NCBI GenBank assembly: GCA_023396415.1
Contig: JAEWWJ010000074.1
Location: 1 to 64,000 of the forward strand
Reading direction: 5' to 3'
DNA: 64,000 nucleotides
Source of the DNA: Bacteroidota bacterium
GTDB lineage: Bacteria > Bacteroidota > Bacteroidia > Bacteroidales > F082
Shown here: positions 14,555 to 23,245 of the stretch, in pieces
How positions within the stretch are numbered: the first letter of the stretch is position 1
Layout of the letters: each line of letters starts with the position of its first letter
The notes under the pieces: model-generated
Databases searched by the model: none
Seen by the model: the letters and a program-made list of their open reading frames with translations, nothing else
What the model was told of the DNA's origin: nothing
Position numbers and translations under genes: made by a program

Positions 14555-16306
14555 TTACATTTGTTTTATTTTGGTAAATAGTTTCACCAAGGCCGCAAGC
14601 AGCTCATTGGTGTTGGTTAATATTTGATAGTGGTTTTGTCCGAACATTTGTGGCAGATAGTAACGGGCTTGTGCCTCCACGGCCAACGCAAAGGTGTTGA
14701 TGTTGCGGGCATGTAACTCCCTAAGTGATTGTTTCACATCTTTGACACCATATTTACCTTCGTAAGTATCATAATCATTGGGTTTTCCATCGGAGATGAG
14801 GATAATCCACTTGTTGGCTGATGGTTGCTTTTCGAGCATGGCACCTGCATGTCGAATGGAGGCTCCAATGCGGGTGTAGCCATGGGGTTCAATTGCGCCA
14901 ACGCGATAACGTCCTGATTTCCAACTCTCATCGAAAGCTTTAAGGGTTAAAAAAGTGGAGTGGTTGCGGGTGTGCGACCAAAATGAACAGATTGAAAAAT
15001 CAATGCCATATTCATTGAGGATCTCGCCAAAGAGAATGCTCACTTGCTTTTCGACATCAATCACGCGGTTGCCGGCAGCGTAACTATCGGTTGACAAAGA
15101 GCTGTCCAAAAGCAACAGAATGGAGATGTCTTTTTCGGCTTTGCGTGAGGCGAAATAAATTTTTTCGGTAGGCGTTTGCTTCAGGTGTAAATCCACAAAC
15201 ATATCGGTAACACGATCAATATCAAAGTCTTCACCTTGCGTTTGATAGCGAATCTGTTTTCTTTTGTTGTTGACGTGGGCCAACGATTTGCGTAAAGATT
15301 CTAAAGCTGTTTTGTTTTCAGCTATCACGCGTAGGTAATAATCTACATCCATCAGCGATGGAAAAACGGGAAAAACCTTACAATAATTGGGCTTATAAGC
15401 TCCTTTTCGGTAATCCCATTCGTCATAATCAATGTGATAAGAAGCATCATCGCGGCTGCGGCTTTCGGCAATGGTGGTGTTTTCGGCAAAATCAGCTTGA
15501 TACACCGAATGGGCTTGGTCGTCGGCACGCACTGTAAACTTCATGTTGAGTTCATCCAAAGCCTCATTGTGATCGTCCATTTGGTCGGAACCATCAAAAT
15601 CACGCCAAACCCCGTCATACTCTTCGGCTGTTTCCACCTTTTCAAAGTTATGGGTCATCACATAGTCTTCTTGACTTTTTTTGTCCACCTGTATAAGTTT
15701 CATCTCTTCCACAGCCTTGGCTTTTGCTGTGGTGAGTGGCTTGGGATTGCTGTTGGGCTGTGTTTTGTTGGTGTCTAAAGGTTTTGGCGTATCATCGTTT
15801 CCATCTTCCACAAACCATTTCCCATAAAGCCAGCTCCAATCGGGTTGATTTTCCTTGGCTGCCGGCAAAATATTTTCATGTAATAACCGGTGCATCTCAA
15901 GGGCCGAAGGAAAGTCTTTTTGCATGGCTTCAAGCACCAGGTTGGAAGTATCGAAGGCTTTTTGCTGCGACTCATTCAAGGAGTATTCACCTCCCGAAGG
16001 CCAGTTGAATTGTAAACTCTTTTGAACGGAAAGGTATAAAATCCTGAAAACATAAAAGCTAAGATTCTCTTGTTGAGAGGGATACAAAGCAAATGTTTCG
16101 GGCAAAAAAAAGCGTGTCCCTTTGTATCCTCCTTCACGTTCTGCCGGATAAAGTTCAATTGCTTCTCCTGTTAAGGCACGCGCCAATACCGTTAATTTGG
16201 GTTTTATCTCGCCGAGCGACACCTTGCGTTCCTGCAATGCAGGATCGTCTTTCTTTTTATCGAAAAACTTGATAAACTTACTGAAGATGTACTCGTCAAA
16301 TGACAT
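14555..16306 (-). CDS. norD: NorD, VWA-domain activator of nitric oxide reductase
   Basis: Cytoplasmic protein of 583 residues needed to assemble active cNOR together with the NorQ ATPase. The C-terminal third is a von Willebrand factor A domain with an intact MIDAS metal site: DSSLS (DxSxS) near residue 395, the Thr in HGYTRIGASI and the Asp in ISDGKPNDYDTYEGKYG. The last of these is a strong NorD/CbbO-type signature. The N-terminal half is helical and acidic, with a low-complexity region of Asp/Lys/Thr residues at about 175-240. Known NorD proteins are a little over 600 residues, so this is a normal to slightly short form. It lies 68 bases downstream of norQ. Confidence 0.92.
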   Translation of the reverse strand: MSFDEYIFSKFIKFFDKKKDDPALQERKVSLGEIKPKLTVLARALTGEAIELYPAEREGGYKGTRFFLPETFALYPSQQENLSFYVFRILYLSVQKSLQFNWPSGGEYSLNESQQKAFDTSNLVLEAMQKDFPSALEMHRLLHENILPAAKENQPDWSWLYGKWFVEDGNDDTPKPLDTNKTQPNSNPKPLTTAKAKAVEEMKLIQVDKKSQEDYVMTHNFEKVETAEEYDGVWRDFDGSDQMDDHNEALDELNMKFTVRADDQAHSVYQADFAENTTIAESRSRDDASYHIDYDEWDYRKGAYKPNYCKVFPVFPSLMDVDYYLRVIAENKTALESLRKSLAHVNNKRKQIRYQTQGEDFDIDRVTDMFVDLHLKQTPTEKIYFASRKAEKDISILLLLDSSLSTDSYAAGNRVIDVEKQVSILFGEILNEYGIDFSICSFWSHTRNHSTFLTLKAFDESWKSGRYRVGAIEPHGYTRIGASIRHAGAMLEKQPSANKWIILISDGKPNDYDTYEGKYGVKDVKQSLRELHARNINTFALAVEAQARYYLPQMFGQNHYQILTNTNELLAALVKLFTKIKQM

Positions 16307-16374
16307 TTTGTTTTGTTTAAAGGGATGGTGGTGAAAAAGACACTGATTTCAAATTTTTCAAATCATCACATTTT

Positions 16375-17157
16375 TCAGATCATCAGGTTGCACAAATCGG
16401 TGAGGGCCGAAACCACTTGTTCATCATCAGTAAGTGGCTCAATTACAGCTACTTTAACCGACAAACGTTTGGGTAATCCGGTATGGATAAGTTTTGCCGC
16501 ATCTACCAACAAGCGTGTTGAGACCGTTTCGGCCAAACCTACTTCGTTCAGGTTTCTGATTTTATGTCCAATTTTTACCAACTTTTCGGCAATATCCTCG
16601 CTCACGCCCGATTCGTTGGTAAGAATCTGAACTTCGATTTCTTTGGTGGGATAGGCAAAGGGCAAAGCCACAAAACGCTGTTTTGTTGAGGGTTTCAGCT
16701 CTTTGAAACCGCGCTGGTAGCCGGGATTGTATGAGGCAACGAGCATAAAATCTTCGTGGGCTTCAACATGTTCGGTCAACTTATCAATATAGAGACTTCG
16801 CCTAAAATCGGTGAGTGAATGGATGGCCACAATCACATCGGGACGGGCCTCGGCAACTTCATCAAGGTAAATGATGGCGCCCTGGCGCAAAGCTGTTGTT
16901 AAAGGGCCATCGAGCCAAACGGTTTCTGATCCTTTGATGATAAATCGGCCAATAAGATCGGTGGCCGAGGTTTCTTCGTGGCAACTGATGGTAATGTGGT
17001 CTTTTTTTAGCTTGTAGGCCATGTATTCAACAAAACGGGTTTTACCGGTTCCCGTGGGGCCTTTCAAAACTACTGGAAGCTTGTTGAGAAAGGCGTGTTC
17101 AAAAACTTCAATTTCGTGTCCTGTGGGGATGTAAAAGGGTTCTTTTTTAGTGTTCAT
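16375..17157 (-). CDS. norQ: NorQ, MoxR-type AAA+ ATPase
   Basis: AAA+ ATPase of 260 residues that works with the VWA protein NorD to insert the non-heme iron into NorB. Walker A is GPTGTGKT near residue 35. Walker B is IIYLDEVAEARPDV near residue 97. The sensor segment is MLVASYNPGYQRGFKELKPSTKQRFV and fits the CbbQ/NorQ subgroup. The ATG at 17157 is taken; the frame allows a TTG two codons earlier. It is the first gene after a terminator that follows norB, so transcription of norQDE probably relies on read-through or on a promoter in the 113-base gap. Confidence 0.94.
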   Translation of the reverse strand: MNTKKEPFYIPTGHEIEVFEHAFLNKLPVVLKGPTGTGKTRFVEYMAYKLKKDHITISCHEETSATDLIGRFIIKGSETVWLDGPLTTALRQGAIIYLDEVAEARPDVIVAIHSLTDFRRSLYIDKLTEHVEAHEDFMLVASYNPGYQRGFKELKPSTKQRFVALPFAYPTKEIEVQILTNESGVSEDIAEKLVKIGHKIRNLNEVGLAETVSTRLLVDAAKLIHTGLPKRLSVKVAVIEPLTDDEQVVSALTDLCNLMI

Positions 17158-17207
17158 TACCAAATAAAGCTACTGTATAATGTTGTGCGAATGTTTATTA
17201 TAAAAAA

Positions 17208-17260
17208 AAGACTGTCCAATTCAACTCAATCTCTATGATCGAGATGCTTCGGACAGTCTT
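17208..17260 (-). terminator. Terminator between norB and norQ
   Basis: A 10-bp perfect stem (aagactgtcc / ggacagtctt) with a nested inner hairpin (atctc / gagat). On the minus strand it is followed by a run of nine T. Transcripts starting at norC should end here in part. Confidence 0.8.
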
Positions 17261-17270
17261 CTTTTAAACC

Positions 17271-18635
17271 TTAGTTATTTCTAGTTACAGGTTCAAATTT
17301 GTCTTCAAAACCTAAGGCTTCATCGCTGGGTTTTCCGTATTTGAAAAATTCAACAATATATAAGGTGATGCCGGTGGCAAACATGGTTGCAGTGCAGATC
17401 AGTACAAAGAAGTGTACTTCAATTTCTTGCTGAACGGCGCCAAATTCAAGTCCGAATTTACGTTCGAGATACACCTGTGCAACTCCAGCCACACCAAAGG
17501 CGATGGTCATTCCCAACATGCCGATGTTCGACAGCCAGAAAGCCAGTTGACCGAGTGCTGTGTCGTACATTTTGCGACCGGTGAGGTTGGGCATTGCAAA
17601 GCTGATGAACGAAAAAACGATCATCCCGTAGGCACCCCAAAAGGCAAGGTGGCCGTGCATGGCAGTAACCAAAGTGCCGTGTGTGTATAGGTTTACCTGT
17701 GGCAGCGTGTGCGCCATTCCCAACAATCCTGCGCCAACAAAAGACGTAATGGCAGTTCCGAGGGTCCAGTAAAGGGCCAATTTGTTGGGGTGTTTTTTCT
17801 CGCCTTTGCGATACATTCCCACGGCAAACAAAGCCATCGCCAAGAAAGCCAAAGGCTCGAGCATAGAGAAAACACCTCCTACAATCAACCAAATTTTACC
17901 TACACCAATGTAATAATAATGGTGGCCTGTACCCAGAATTCCCGAAAGGAAGGTTAGTCCAACGATGACGTAAAGCCATTTTTCAATCACCTCGCGGTCA
18001 ACACCTGTGAGTTTGATGAGAAGGAAAGCAAGAATACCCCCCATGATTAGTTCCCAAACACCTTCAACCCAAAGATGAACTACCCACCAACGGAAAAACG
18101 AATCCATGGTTTGGTTATCAAACCAAACCATACCGGGCAAATATAGCAGTGCGGCAAAAACAAGTCCCATTGTCAACACCAGCGAGGTGGTGGTGCGCTT
18201 TTTGCCTTTGTATAATGTTGCCAGAATAATACCCAAGAAGGTGAGTACATTGATAACTACCAACCAATCGAGCGGACGTGGGATTTCCAGAAATTTTCTT
18301 CCTTCCCAGTAGTTGAGGTGATAACCAACAATGGCTACTACTCCAACGGCCAAGAATGAAATTAACTGAATATAAGCAAGTTTAACACTCACCAATTCTT
18401 GTTGTGACTCTTCGGGAATGATGTAATAAGCTGCACCCATAAAACCGAGAAGCAACCAAACGACCAAAAGGTTGGTATGAACGGCGCGTGCTGTGTTAAA
18501 TGGAATCAGGGTGTGTAAACCATCGTATCCCATGTGTGCAAAACCCATAATAAAGCCATAAACTATTTGAAGGCTCAACAGCAACAAGGCAGCTGTAAAA
18601 AACCAATAGGCCACTTTTTGTGATTTATATTTCAT
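17271..18635 (-). CDS. norB: NorB, catalytic subunit of cytochrome-c-type nitric oxide reductase
   Basis: Inner-membrane enzyme reducing 2 NO to N2O with electrons from NorC. The 454-residue protein has about 12 helices and every ligand of the P. aeruginosa enzyme. His53 and His329 bind low-spin heme b. His187, His238 and His239 with Glu191 bind FeB, His327 binds heme b3, and Glu195 and Glu260 are present. From His187 onward the numbering is exactly 20 lower than in Pseudomonas (207, 258, 259, 280, 347, 349). Adjacent norC marks it as the cytochrome-c type rather than the quinol type. norC ends 24 bases upstream and a terminator follows. Confidence 0.97.
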   Translation of the reverse strand: MKYKSQKVAYWFFTAALLLLSLQIVYGFIMGFAHMGYDGLHTLIPFNTARAVHTNLLVVWLLLGFMGAAYYIIPEESQQELVSVKLAYIQLISFLAVGVVAIVGYHLNYWEGRKFLEIPRPLDWLVVINVLTFLGIILATLYKGKKRTTTSLVLTMGLVFAALLYLPGMVWFDNQTMDSFFRWWVVHLWVEGVWELIMGGILAFLLIKLTGVDREVIEKWLYVIVGLTFLSGILGTGHHYYYIGVGKIWLIVGGVFSMLEPLAFLAMALFAVGMYRKGEKKHPNKLALYWTLGTAITSFVGAGLLGMAHTLPQVNLYTHGTLVTAMHGHLAFWGAYGMIVFSFISFAMPNLTGRKMYDTALGQLAFWLSNIGMLGMTIAFGVAGVAQVYLERKFGLEFGAVQQEIEVHFFVLICTATMFATGITLYIVEFFKYGKPSDEALGFEDKFEPVTRNN

Positions 18636-18659
18636 GTTCTTTTAAATTTTTTGGTTTTT

Positions 18660-19085
18660 TTATCGTTTTACATCCGGTTTTGGGGGAAAGCCATTCAAGT
18701 CAACTTCGCCGATCCACTTGAAAAATTCCACCAGGTCTGTTGCTTCGGCATCACTAAAGCCATAGGCCACCATTTTGCGTCCACGAGGCGCCCAAGGCAC
18801 TTTCGACATCAGTGCGGCTTTGATATAGCCTTCGCCACGGCGCTCGAACACTTTGGTAAGTTCGGGGGCATAATAGGCACCTTCACCAAAAATGGTGTGG
18901 CAACCCATGCAATTGTTTTCCTCCCAGAGTTGTTTTCCACGCACCACCTGCTCTGTCAGGTTTTGTGGATTGGTTTGTTTCGGAACATCATTGCTCATTG
19001 AGTTCCACGATAATCCAAGGAAAATGGCAAAAGTAACCACCGTGCCTCCCAGGAAAAACGTTCTTGCTTGCGATTTCGATAGCAT
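18660..19085 (-). CDS. norC: NorC, cytochrome c subunit of nitric oxide reductase
   Basis: Membrane-anchored monoheme cytochrome c of 141 residues that passes electrons to NorB. One N-terminal helix (FFLGGTVVTFAIFLGLSW, about 10-27) holds the periplasmic domain. Heme is attached at CMGCH (59-63). Met105 (GRKMVAYGFS) is the likely sixth ligand. The HTIFGEGAYYAPELTKV region is diagnostic of NorC. It leads the nor locus; a TTTG/TATATTTG promoter and an operator-like dyad lie upstream. The C-terminal EFFKWIGEVDLNGFPPKP matches family ends. Confidence 0.97.
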   Translation of the reverse strand: MLSKSQARTFFLGGTVVTFAIFLGLSWNSMSNDVPKQTNPQNLTEQVVRGKQLWEENNCMGCHTIFGEGAYYAPELTKVFERRGEGYIKAALMSKVPWAPRGRKMVAYGFSDAEATDLVEFFKWIGEVDLNGFPPKPDVKR

Positions 19086-19111
19086 AAAGTGTTGGTTTTT
19101 GGTTAAAACTG

Positions 19112-19133
19112 AATAAGATATTAATACCCTATT
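19112..19133 (-). promoter_or_regulatory. Operator-like 22-bp dyad in the norC leader
   Basis: AATAAGATATTAATACCCTATT is symmetric at 18 of 22 positions about the central ATTAAT. It shares AATAAGAT and CCTATT arms with the dyad at 12015-12037 over the Rrf2 gene. It lies 27 bases before the norC start and roughly 75-95 bases downstream of the start site predicted from the TATATTTG element. Confidence 0.5.
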
Positions 19134-19214
19134 TTCTCGAATAATTCAACAATAAATTGATTTTGAGGCACTAAAATGGTGTATAAATACATGAATTTAA
19201 GCACTTCAATACTG

Positions 19215-19244
19215 CAAATATAAAAGATTTTTATATCGGGCAAA
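19215..19244 (-). promoter_or_regulatory. Predicted norCB promoter (-33 TTTG, -7 TATATTTG)
   Basis: On the minus strand TTTG (19241-19244) is followed after 18 bases by TATATTTG (19215-19222), an exact consensus -7 element. The predicted leader before norC is about 120 bases. Confidence 0.65.
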
Positions 19245-19313
19245 TTTATCCTAATAAAATTTTGTATTTTTTTTACCGGTCAAAAACAGATGATAGTGAG
19301 GGCTTTGGAGCGA

Positions 19314-20354
19314 TTAAAAATCGGGAGATTGCATTTTCACCAATTCTTTGGTGGAAAGCAGTCCGCAGGCAGCAAAAATATCTTGACCGCGTGAGGCCCT
19401 AACCGTGGTGCGTATGTCTTTTTTTAGCAGTGCCTCACGAAATTGCTGTATGGTTGTTTCGTCGGAGCTTATGAGCGGTGTATCGGGAATGGGATGAAAG
19501 CGAATGAGGTTGATACGACAACGCATTCCTGCCAGCAGTTTGGCAATTTCTTTTACCTGTCGAGTTCCGTCATTAATTCCTTTGAACATGATGTATTCAA
19601 ACGAAATACGTCGTTGCTTGCCAATATCAAACGACCGCAGCACCTCTATTACCTGGGCAATAGGGTACACATTTTCGATGGGCATGAGCTTTTTACGCTC
19701 TTCGTGAAAAGGCGTGTGCATACTAATGGCGAGATGACATTCAGAATGTTCGAGAAAATGTTTCATCGCCGGTATGATCCCGATGGTTGAAACGGTGATG
19801 CGGCGCGGGCTCATGGCATAACCCCAGTCGGAGGTAAGAATTTCGAGGCTGCGCATCACGCTTTCGAGGTTGTCGAAAGGCTCACCCATGCCCATATACA
19901 CGATGTTGGTGAGTTGCTCGCGCTCGGGTAAGCTACTGATTTGGTTCACGATTTCGCCGGCGGTGAGCTGCGACTGAAAGCCTTGTTTGCCGGTCATGCA
20001 AAACAAACAACCCATTTTGCAGCCTACTTGCGACGAAACGCAAAGGGTGGCACGATCGTCGTCGGGAATGTATGCTGCTTCTATAAAACGTTTGTCGGAG
20101 GTAGGAAAAAGGTATTTTTTGGTGCCATCGGCAGAGGTTTGAACATTAGAAGCATCGGTTAGGCCGACCATAAATTTTTCGTCCAATAGCCTTCGCGTTT
20201 CTTTGGAAAGGTTGGTCATGGCATCAAAGGATCGGGCGTGTTTTTTGTACAACCACTCGGCCAATTGTTTGGAGGTAAATGAAGGTAAACCCAAATCGCC
20301 GGTGATGGCCTTAAGTTCATCAGGAGTTTTGCCAAAGAGAGGTATTTTATTCAT
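19314..20354 (-). CDS. rlmN: RlmN, 23S rRNA A2503 / tRNA A37 C2-methyltransferase
   Basis: Radical SAM enzyme that methylates C2 of A2503 in 23S rRNA and A37 in some tRNAs. The 346-residue protein carries the [4Fe-4S] motif CKMGCLFC within VGCKMGCLFCMTGKQGF. It also has the GMGEPFDN loop, SAM-contact residues, and a C-terminal Cys (ASRGQDIFAACG) corresponding to the methyl-carrying cysteine. The start at 20354 is preferred over a TTG nine codons upstream. It is downstream of the flavin reductase gene (53 bases) and reads toward the norC promoter. Confidence 0.95.
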   Translation of the reverse strand: MNKIPLFGKTPDELKAITGDLGLPSFTSKQLAEWLYKKHARSFDAMTNLSKETRRLLDEKFMVGLTDASNVQTSADGTKKYLFPTSDKRFIEAAYIPDDDRATLCVSSQVGCKMGCLFCMTGKQGFQSQLTAGEIVNQISSLPEREQLTNIVYMGMGEPFDNLESVMRSLEILTSDWGYAMSPRRITVSTIGIIPAMKHFLEHSECHLAISMHTPFHEERKKLMPIENVYPIAQVIEVLRSFDIGKQRRISFEYIMFKGINDGTRQVKEIAKLLAGMRCRINLIRFHPIPDTPLISSDETTIQQFREALLKKDIRTTVRASRGQDIFAACGLLSTKELVKMQSPDF

Positions 20355-20407
20355 TTGTAAGATGTTGGATGTTTTGGCCAATCGTTTTTAAATTTATTTT
20401 GCGAAGG

Positions 20408-21088
20408 TTAAAAATAGATTTCCGACATGATGTTTTCTATTTCGACGCCTTTACTAATTAAAATATCGCGCACTTCTACTACCATTTCGGCACTTCCACA
20501 CAAGTAAAACATTTGATGAGCGGGAATTTCAGTGGCATCGCGTAACCATTGCGTGAGGCGGCCTTCGTGCAACCCTTCGCCTTTTTCTTGGCTGCAACAA
20601 CGTACATAGCGCTCGCCCATTGATTCGAGAAATTCATTCTGAAAGTAAAAGCTTGCCGCGGTTCGTCCTCCGTGGATAAGCCATTTGTTGGCCGACATTC
20701 CGGCGCGCATCATAGATCGGTAGGGGGCAACACCAGTTCCGGCGGCAATCCACCATGCAGGTTTTTCGTCGCCAAGAAATGACCCAAAAGGTGCTGAAAC
20801 CTGTATGTTATCACCGATTTTGAGTTGTGCCAAGCGTGGACTGAGCAGCCCGTCGGCTTTTACGTTGAAAAGAATGCTGTTGTTGGTGTCATCGGGAGCA
20901 CTGCAAAGGCTGTATAGCCGCGGCGCAACCTGCTGGTCGAGGGTGAGGGCAACAACTTGACCGGGAAGAAAATCTTTGGTTCGTTCAAAACCCAACACAA
21001 ATACCTGATCACTAATCTCTTGTATGTTAAGTACAGGAAGTGTGATCAATGGTAGTTTCTTCACGAATACAGATAAGCCATTGTCCAT
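20408..21088 (-). CDS. FAD/NAD(P)-binding ferredoxin-NADP reductase-like protein
   Basis: A 226-residue two-domain flavoprotein of the ferredoxin-NADP reductase superfamily, moving electrons between NAD(P)H and a one-electron carrier. The FAD-binding motif PRLYSLCSAP (RxYS) is near residue 57. The phosphate-binding segment is GDNIQVSAPFGSF. The pyridine-nucleotide loop is IAAGTGVAPYRSMM, and the C-terminal motif FYLCGSAEMVVEVRD fits. The end (ENIMSEIYF) resembles bacterial Fpr enzymes. The physiological partner is not evident. It is 27 bases downstream of the YyaL-type gene and may be co-transcribed with it. Confidence 0.85.
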   Translation of the reverse strand: MDNGLSVFVKKLPLITLPVLNIQEISDQVFVLGFERTKDFLPGQVVALTLDQQVAPRLYSLCSAPDDTNNSILFNVKADGLLSPRLAQLKIGDNIQVSAPFGSFLGDEKPAWWIAAGTGVAPYRSMMRAGMSANKWLIHGGRTAASFYFQNEFLESMGERYVRCCSQEKGEGLHEGRLTQWLRDATEIPAHQMFYLCGSAEMVVEVRDILISKGVEIENIMSEIYF

Positions 21089-21115
21089 AAGGGGCAGATT
21101 TTTGGCAAAAATACA

Positions 21116-23134
21116 CTATTTTGCTGCTTCGTACTTTAGCAGTTCGGTCAGTTGGGTCGAGCCGGCAACAGGAGTTCGACAACCATTGATGTCGCAAAAC
21201 CACAATTGAAGGTCTTGGTTTAAAGGTTTGGATGCAACGGCAGGAATGGAACTTGATCCTTTTGACGTAGCAGTAAGCATGTTTTTAGACCAAGTTTTTT
21301 TTATTTTCAACAGCTCCGTTTGGGCTTTATTTCCACCTGCAACCAATAGCGGCTGATGGTTTAGAAGGTGCAAAGCTTGTCCCCAGTAGGCAAAACTTGT
21401 GGGGTATTTTTCCATTGAATTGAGCTGTCGGGCCAGCATTTTTTTGGCAATGGCAAAATAGTTTTCTTCTTCAAAATAAATTCCCAATTTGACCAACCCC
21501 ATGCAGATGGCAGCATTTGACGAAGGAACTACATTGTCGTATGTTTCTATCGGCTTCACATTCAAGTCGTTGTTGTAGGTTGGTGTGAAGAAGAACAGAT
21601 TCTTATCCGCATCAAAGAAATGCTTGAGGGTATATTGCAGGAGTTCGTTGGCTTTGAGGAGGTGTTTTTCATTGTGGTCGGCCTGATAAAGTTGAATGAG
21701 GGCCTCCATAAAAAAGCTGTAATCATCAAGGAAAGCCGGAATTTTAGCTTTTCCATCTTTCCATGATCGGTAGAGGCCTCCATCAGTTTGTTGCATATCA
21801 GACAGAACGAAGTGGGCGGCTTTTTGTGCAGTGGCGAGCCACTCTTCTTCTTGAAAAACGAAGTAAGCTTCGATAAGTCCGCTGATCATTAAGGCGTTCC
21901 AGGAGAGTAGCCTTTTGTCATCCAATGCAGGATGAACGCGTTGAGAGCGGTTTTCGAGAAGTTTTTTCTTGGTTTGTTTTAATTTTAATTGAAATTCATT
22001 TGGTGTGAGATCATGCTTTTCGCAAAACACGATTTGATCATGAGGTTGCACCGGCACGTTCAAATTATCTTCCCACAAGGCTTCTTTGCCCATGCCAAAC
22101 CATTTAGAAAACAATTCGGCTTCTGAACCAAGAGCCTGATCCAATTCATCGGCAGTCCAAACGTAAAACTTGCCTTCAACACCTTCGCTATCGGCATCTA
22201 AGGCGGAGTAAAACAAACCTTCCTCCGCGAGCAGTTCCCGCAATGAAAATGCTATGGTTTCCCGAACAACCTCTTCAAACTGTGTGATTTTAAAGTGTTG
22301 AAAACCTGCGGCATACAAGCCAATTAGCTGGGCATTGTCATACAACATCTTTTCAAAATGAGGCACATGCCAGCGTTCATCCACCGAATAACGTGCAAAT
22401 CCACCTCCAATCTGGTCGTAAATGCCTCCATTTGCCATGCCCAAAAGGCTCTTTTCCACATGTTTCAAAAGCCGTGTGTCGTTGTGTTGCAGTCCGGCCA
22501 TGAGCTGAAAACGCAAAACTGCCGGCATCGGAAACTTAGGTGCACCAAGGGTTCCGCCGTGAAGGGGATCGAAAGTGCTTTTGCTGTTTTCAGCCATTTT
22601 CGAAACTACTATGTCGCCCTGAAAATCATCGTCATGAGCTGATTCGTAATTGTTGCTCAAGCCTTGGATGAGTTGTTCGGCTTGTTCGAGCAAATCGGCT
22701 GATTGGTTTTCCCACAACTCCGCCATTTGAAGCAGGATTTCCTTCCATTGGCTTTTTCGAAAATAAGTGCCACCCCAAACAGGCTTTCCATTGGGTAGGG
22801 CAAAACAGTTCAGCGGCCAGCCACCGCGTCCTCCCAAAAGTTGAACGGCATCCATAAAAAAATGATCCACATCGGGCCGTTCCTCGCGATCCACTTTGAT
22901 ACAAATGAAATTCAGGTTCATAATTTCGGCCACTTCTTGGTCTTCAAACGATTCATGTTCCATCACATGGCACCAATGGCAGGCACTGTAACCTATGCTT
23001 ACCAACAACATTTTGTTTTCGTCGCGGGCTTGTTGCAAGGTTTCGGGCGACCAAGGTTGCCATTGAACAGGATTGTAGGCGTGTTGCAAAAGGTAAGGAC
23101 TGCTTTCGTGGATGAGGCGATTGGGTGTTTTCAT
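21116..23134 (-). CDS. Thioredoxin-domain protein, YyaL/DUF255 family
   Basis: A 672-residue cytoplasmic protein of the YyaL/SPATA20 family. The N-terminal thioredoxin-like domain (about 1-170) begins with the family signature NRLIHESSPYLLQHAYNPVQW and carries the CxxC motif CHWC inside YSACHWCHVMEHESF. The remaining 500 residues form an (alpha/alpha)6-barrel-like domain related to N-acylglucosamine epimerases, with FPMPAVLRFQL, YDQIGGGFARYSVDERWHVPHFEK and LDDYSFFMEALIQLYQ. Biochemical function is not established in the family; a redox or chaperone role is usually suggested. The ATG at 23134 places the signature at the N-terminus. Confidence 0.9.
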   Translation of the reverse strand: MKTPNRLIHESSPYLLQHAYNPVQWQPWSPETLQQARDENKMLLVSIGYSACHWCHVMEHESFEDQEVAEIMNLNFICIKVDREERPDVDHFFMDAVQLLGGRGGWPLNCFALPNGKPVWGGTYFRKSQWKEILLQMAELWENQSADLLEQAEQLIQGLSNNYESAHDDDFQGDIVVSKMAENSKSTFDPLHGGTLGAPKFPMPAVLRFQLMAGLQHNDTRLLKHVEKSLLGMANGGIYDQIGGGFARYSVDERWHVPHFEKMLYDNAQLIGLYAAGFQHFKITQFEEVVRETIAFSLRELLAEEGLFYSALDADSEGVEGKFYVWTADELDQALGSEAELFSKWFGMGKEALWEDNLNVPVQPHDQIVFCEKHDLTPNEFQLKLKQTKKKLLENRSQRVHPALDDKRLLSWNALMISGLIEAYFVFQEEEWLATAQKAAHFVLSDMQQTDGGLYRSWKDGKAKIPAFLDDYSFFMEALIQLYQADHNEKHLLKANELLQYTLKHFFDADKNLFFFTPTYNNDLNVKPIETYDNVVPSSNAAICMGLVKLGIYFEEENYFAIAKKMLARQLNSMEKYPTSFAYWGQALHLLNHQPLLVAGGNKAQTELLKIKKTWSKNMLTATSKGSSSIPAVASKPLNQDLQLWFCDINGCRTPVAGSTQLTELLKYEAAK

Positions 23135-23190
23135 GGGAATATGATTTTTTATGTAACAATGCTGAAGGCTTTTTGTCAGAACGAAATAAA

Positions 23191-23222
23191 AAAAGACCAC
23201 ATCATGTTTAGAGTGGTCTTTT
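23191..23222 (-). terminator. Terminator of the Dps gene
   Basis: A 10-bp perfect stem (aaaagaccac / gtggtctttt) with a 12-base loop lies just past the dps stop codon, followed on the minus strand by a long T run. The + strand also has a T run. Confidence 0.85.
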
Positions 23223-23245
23223 TTGGAAATGCTTTACATAAGGGG

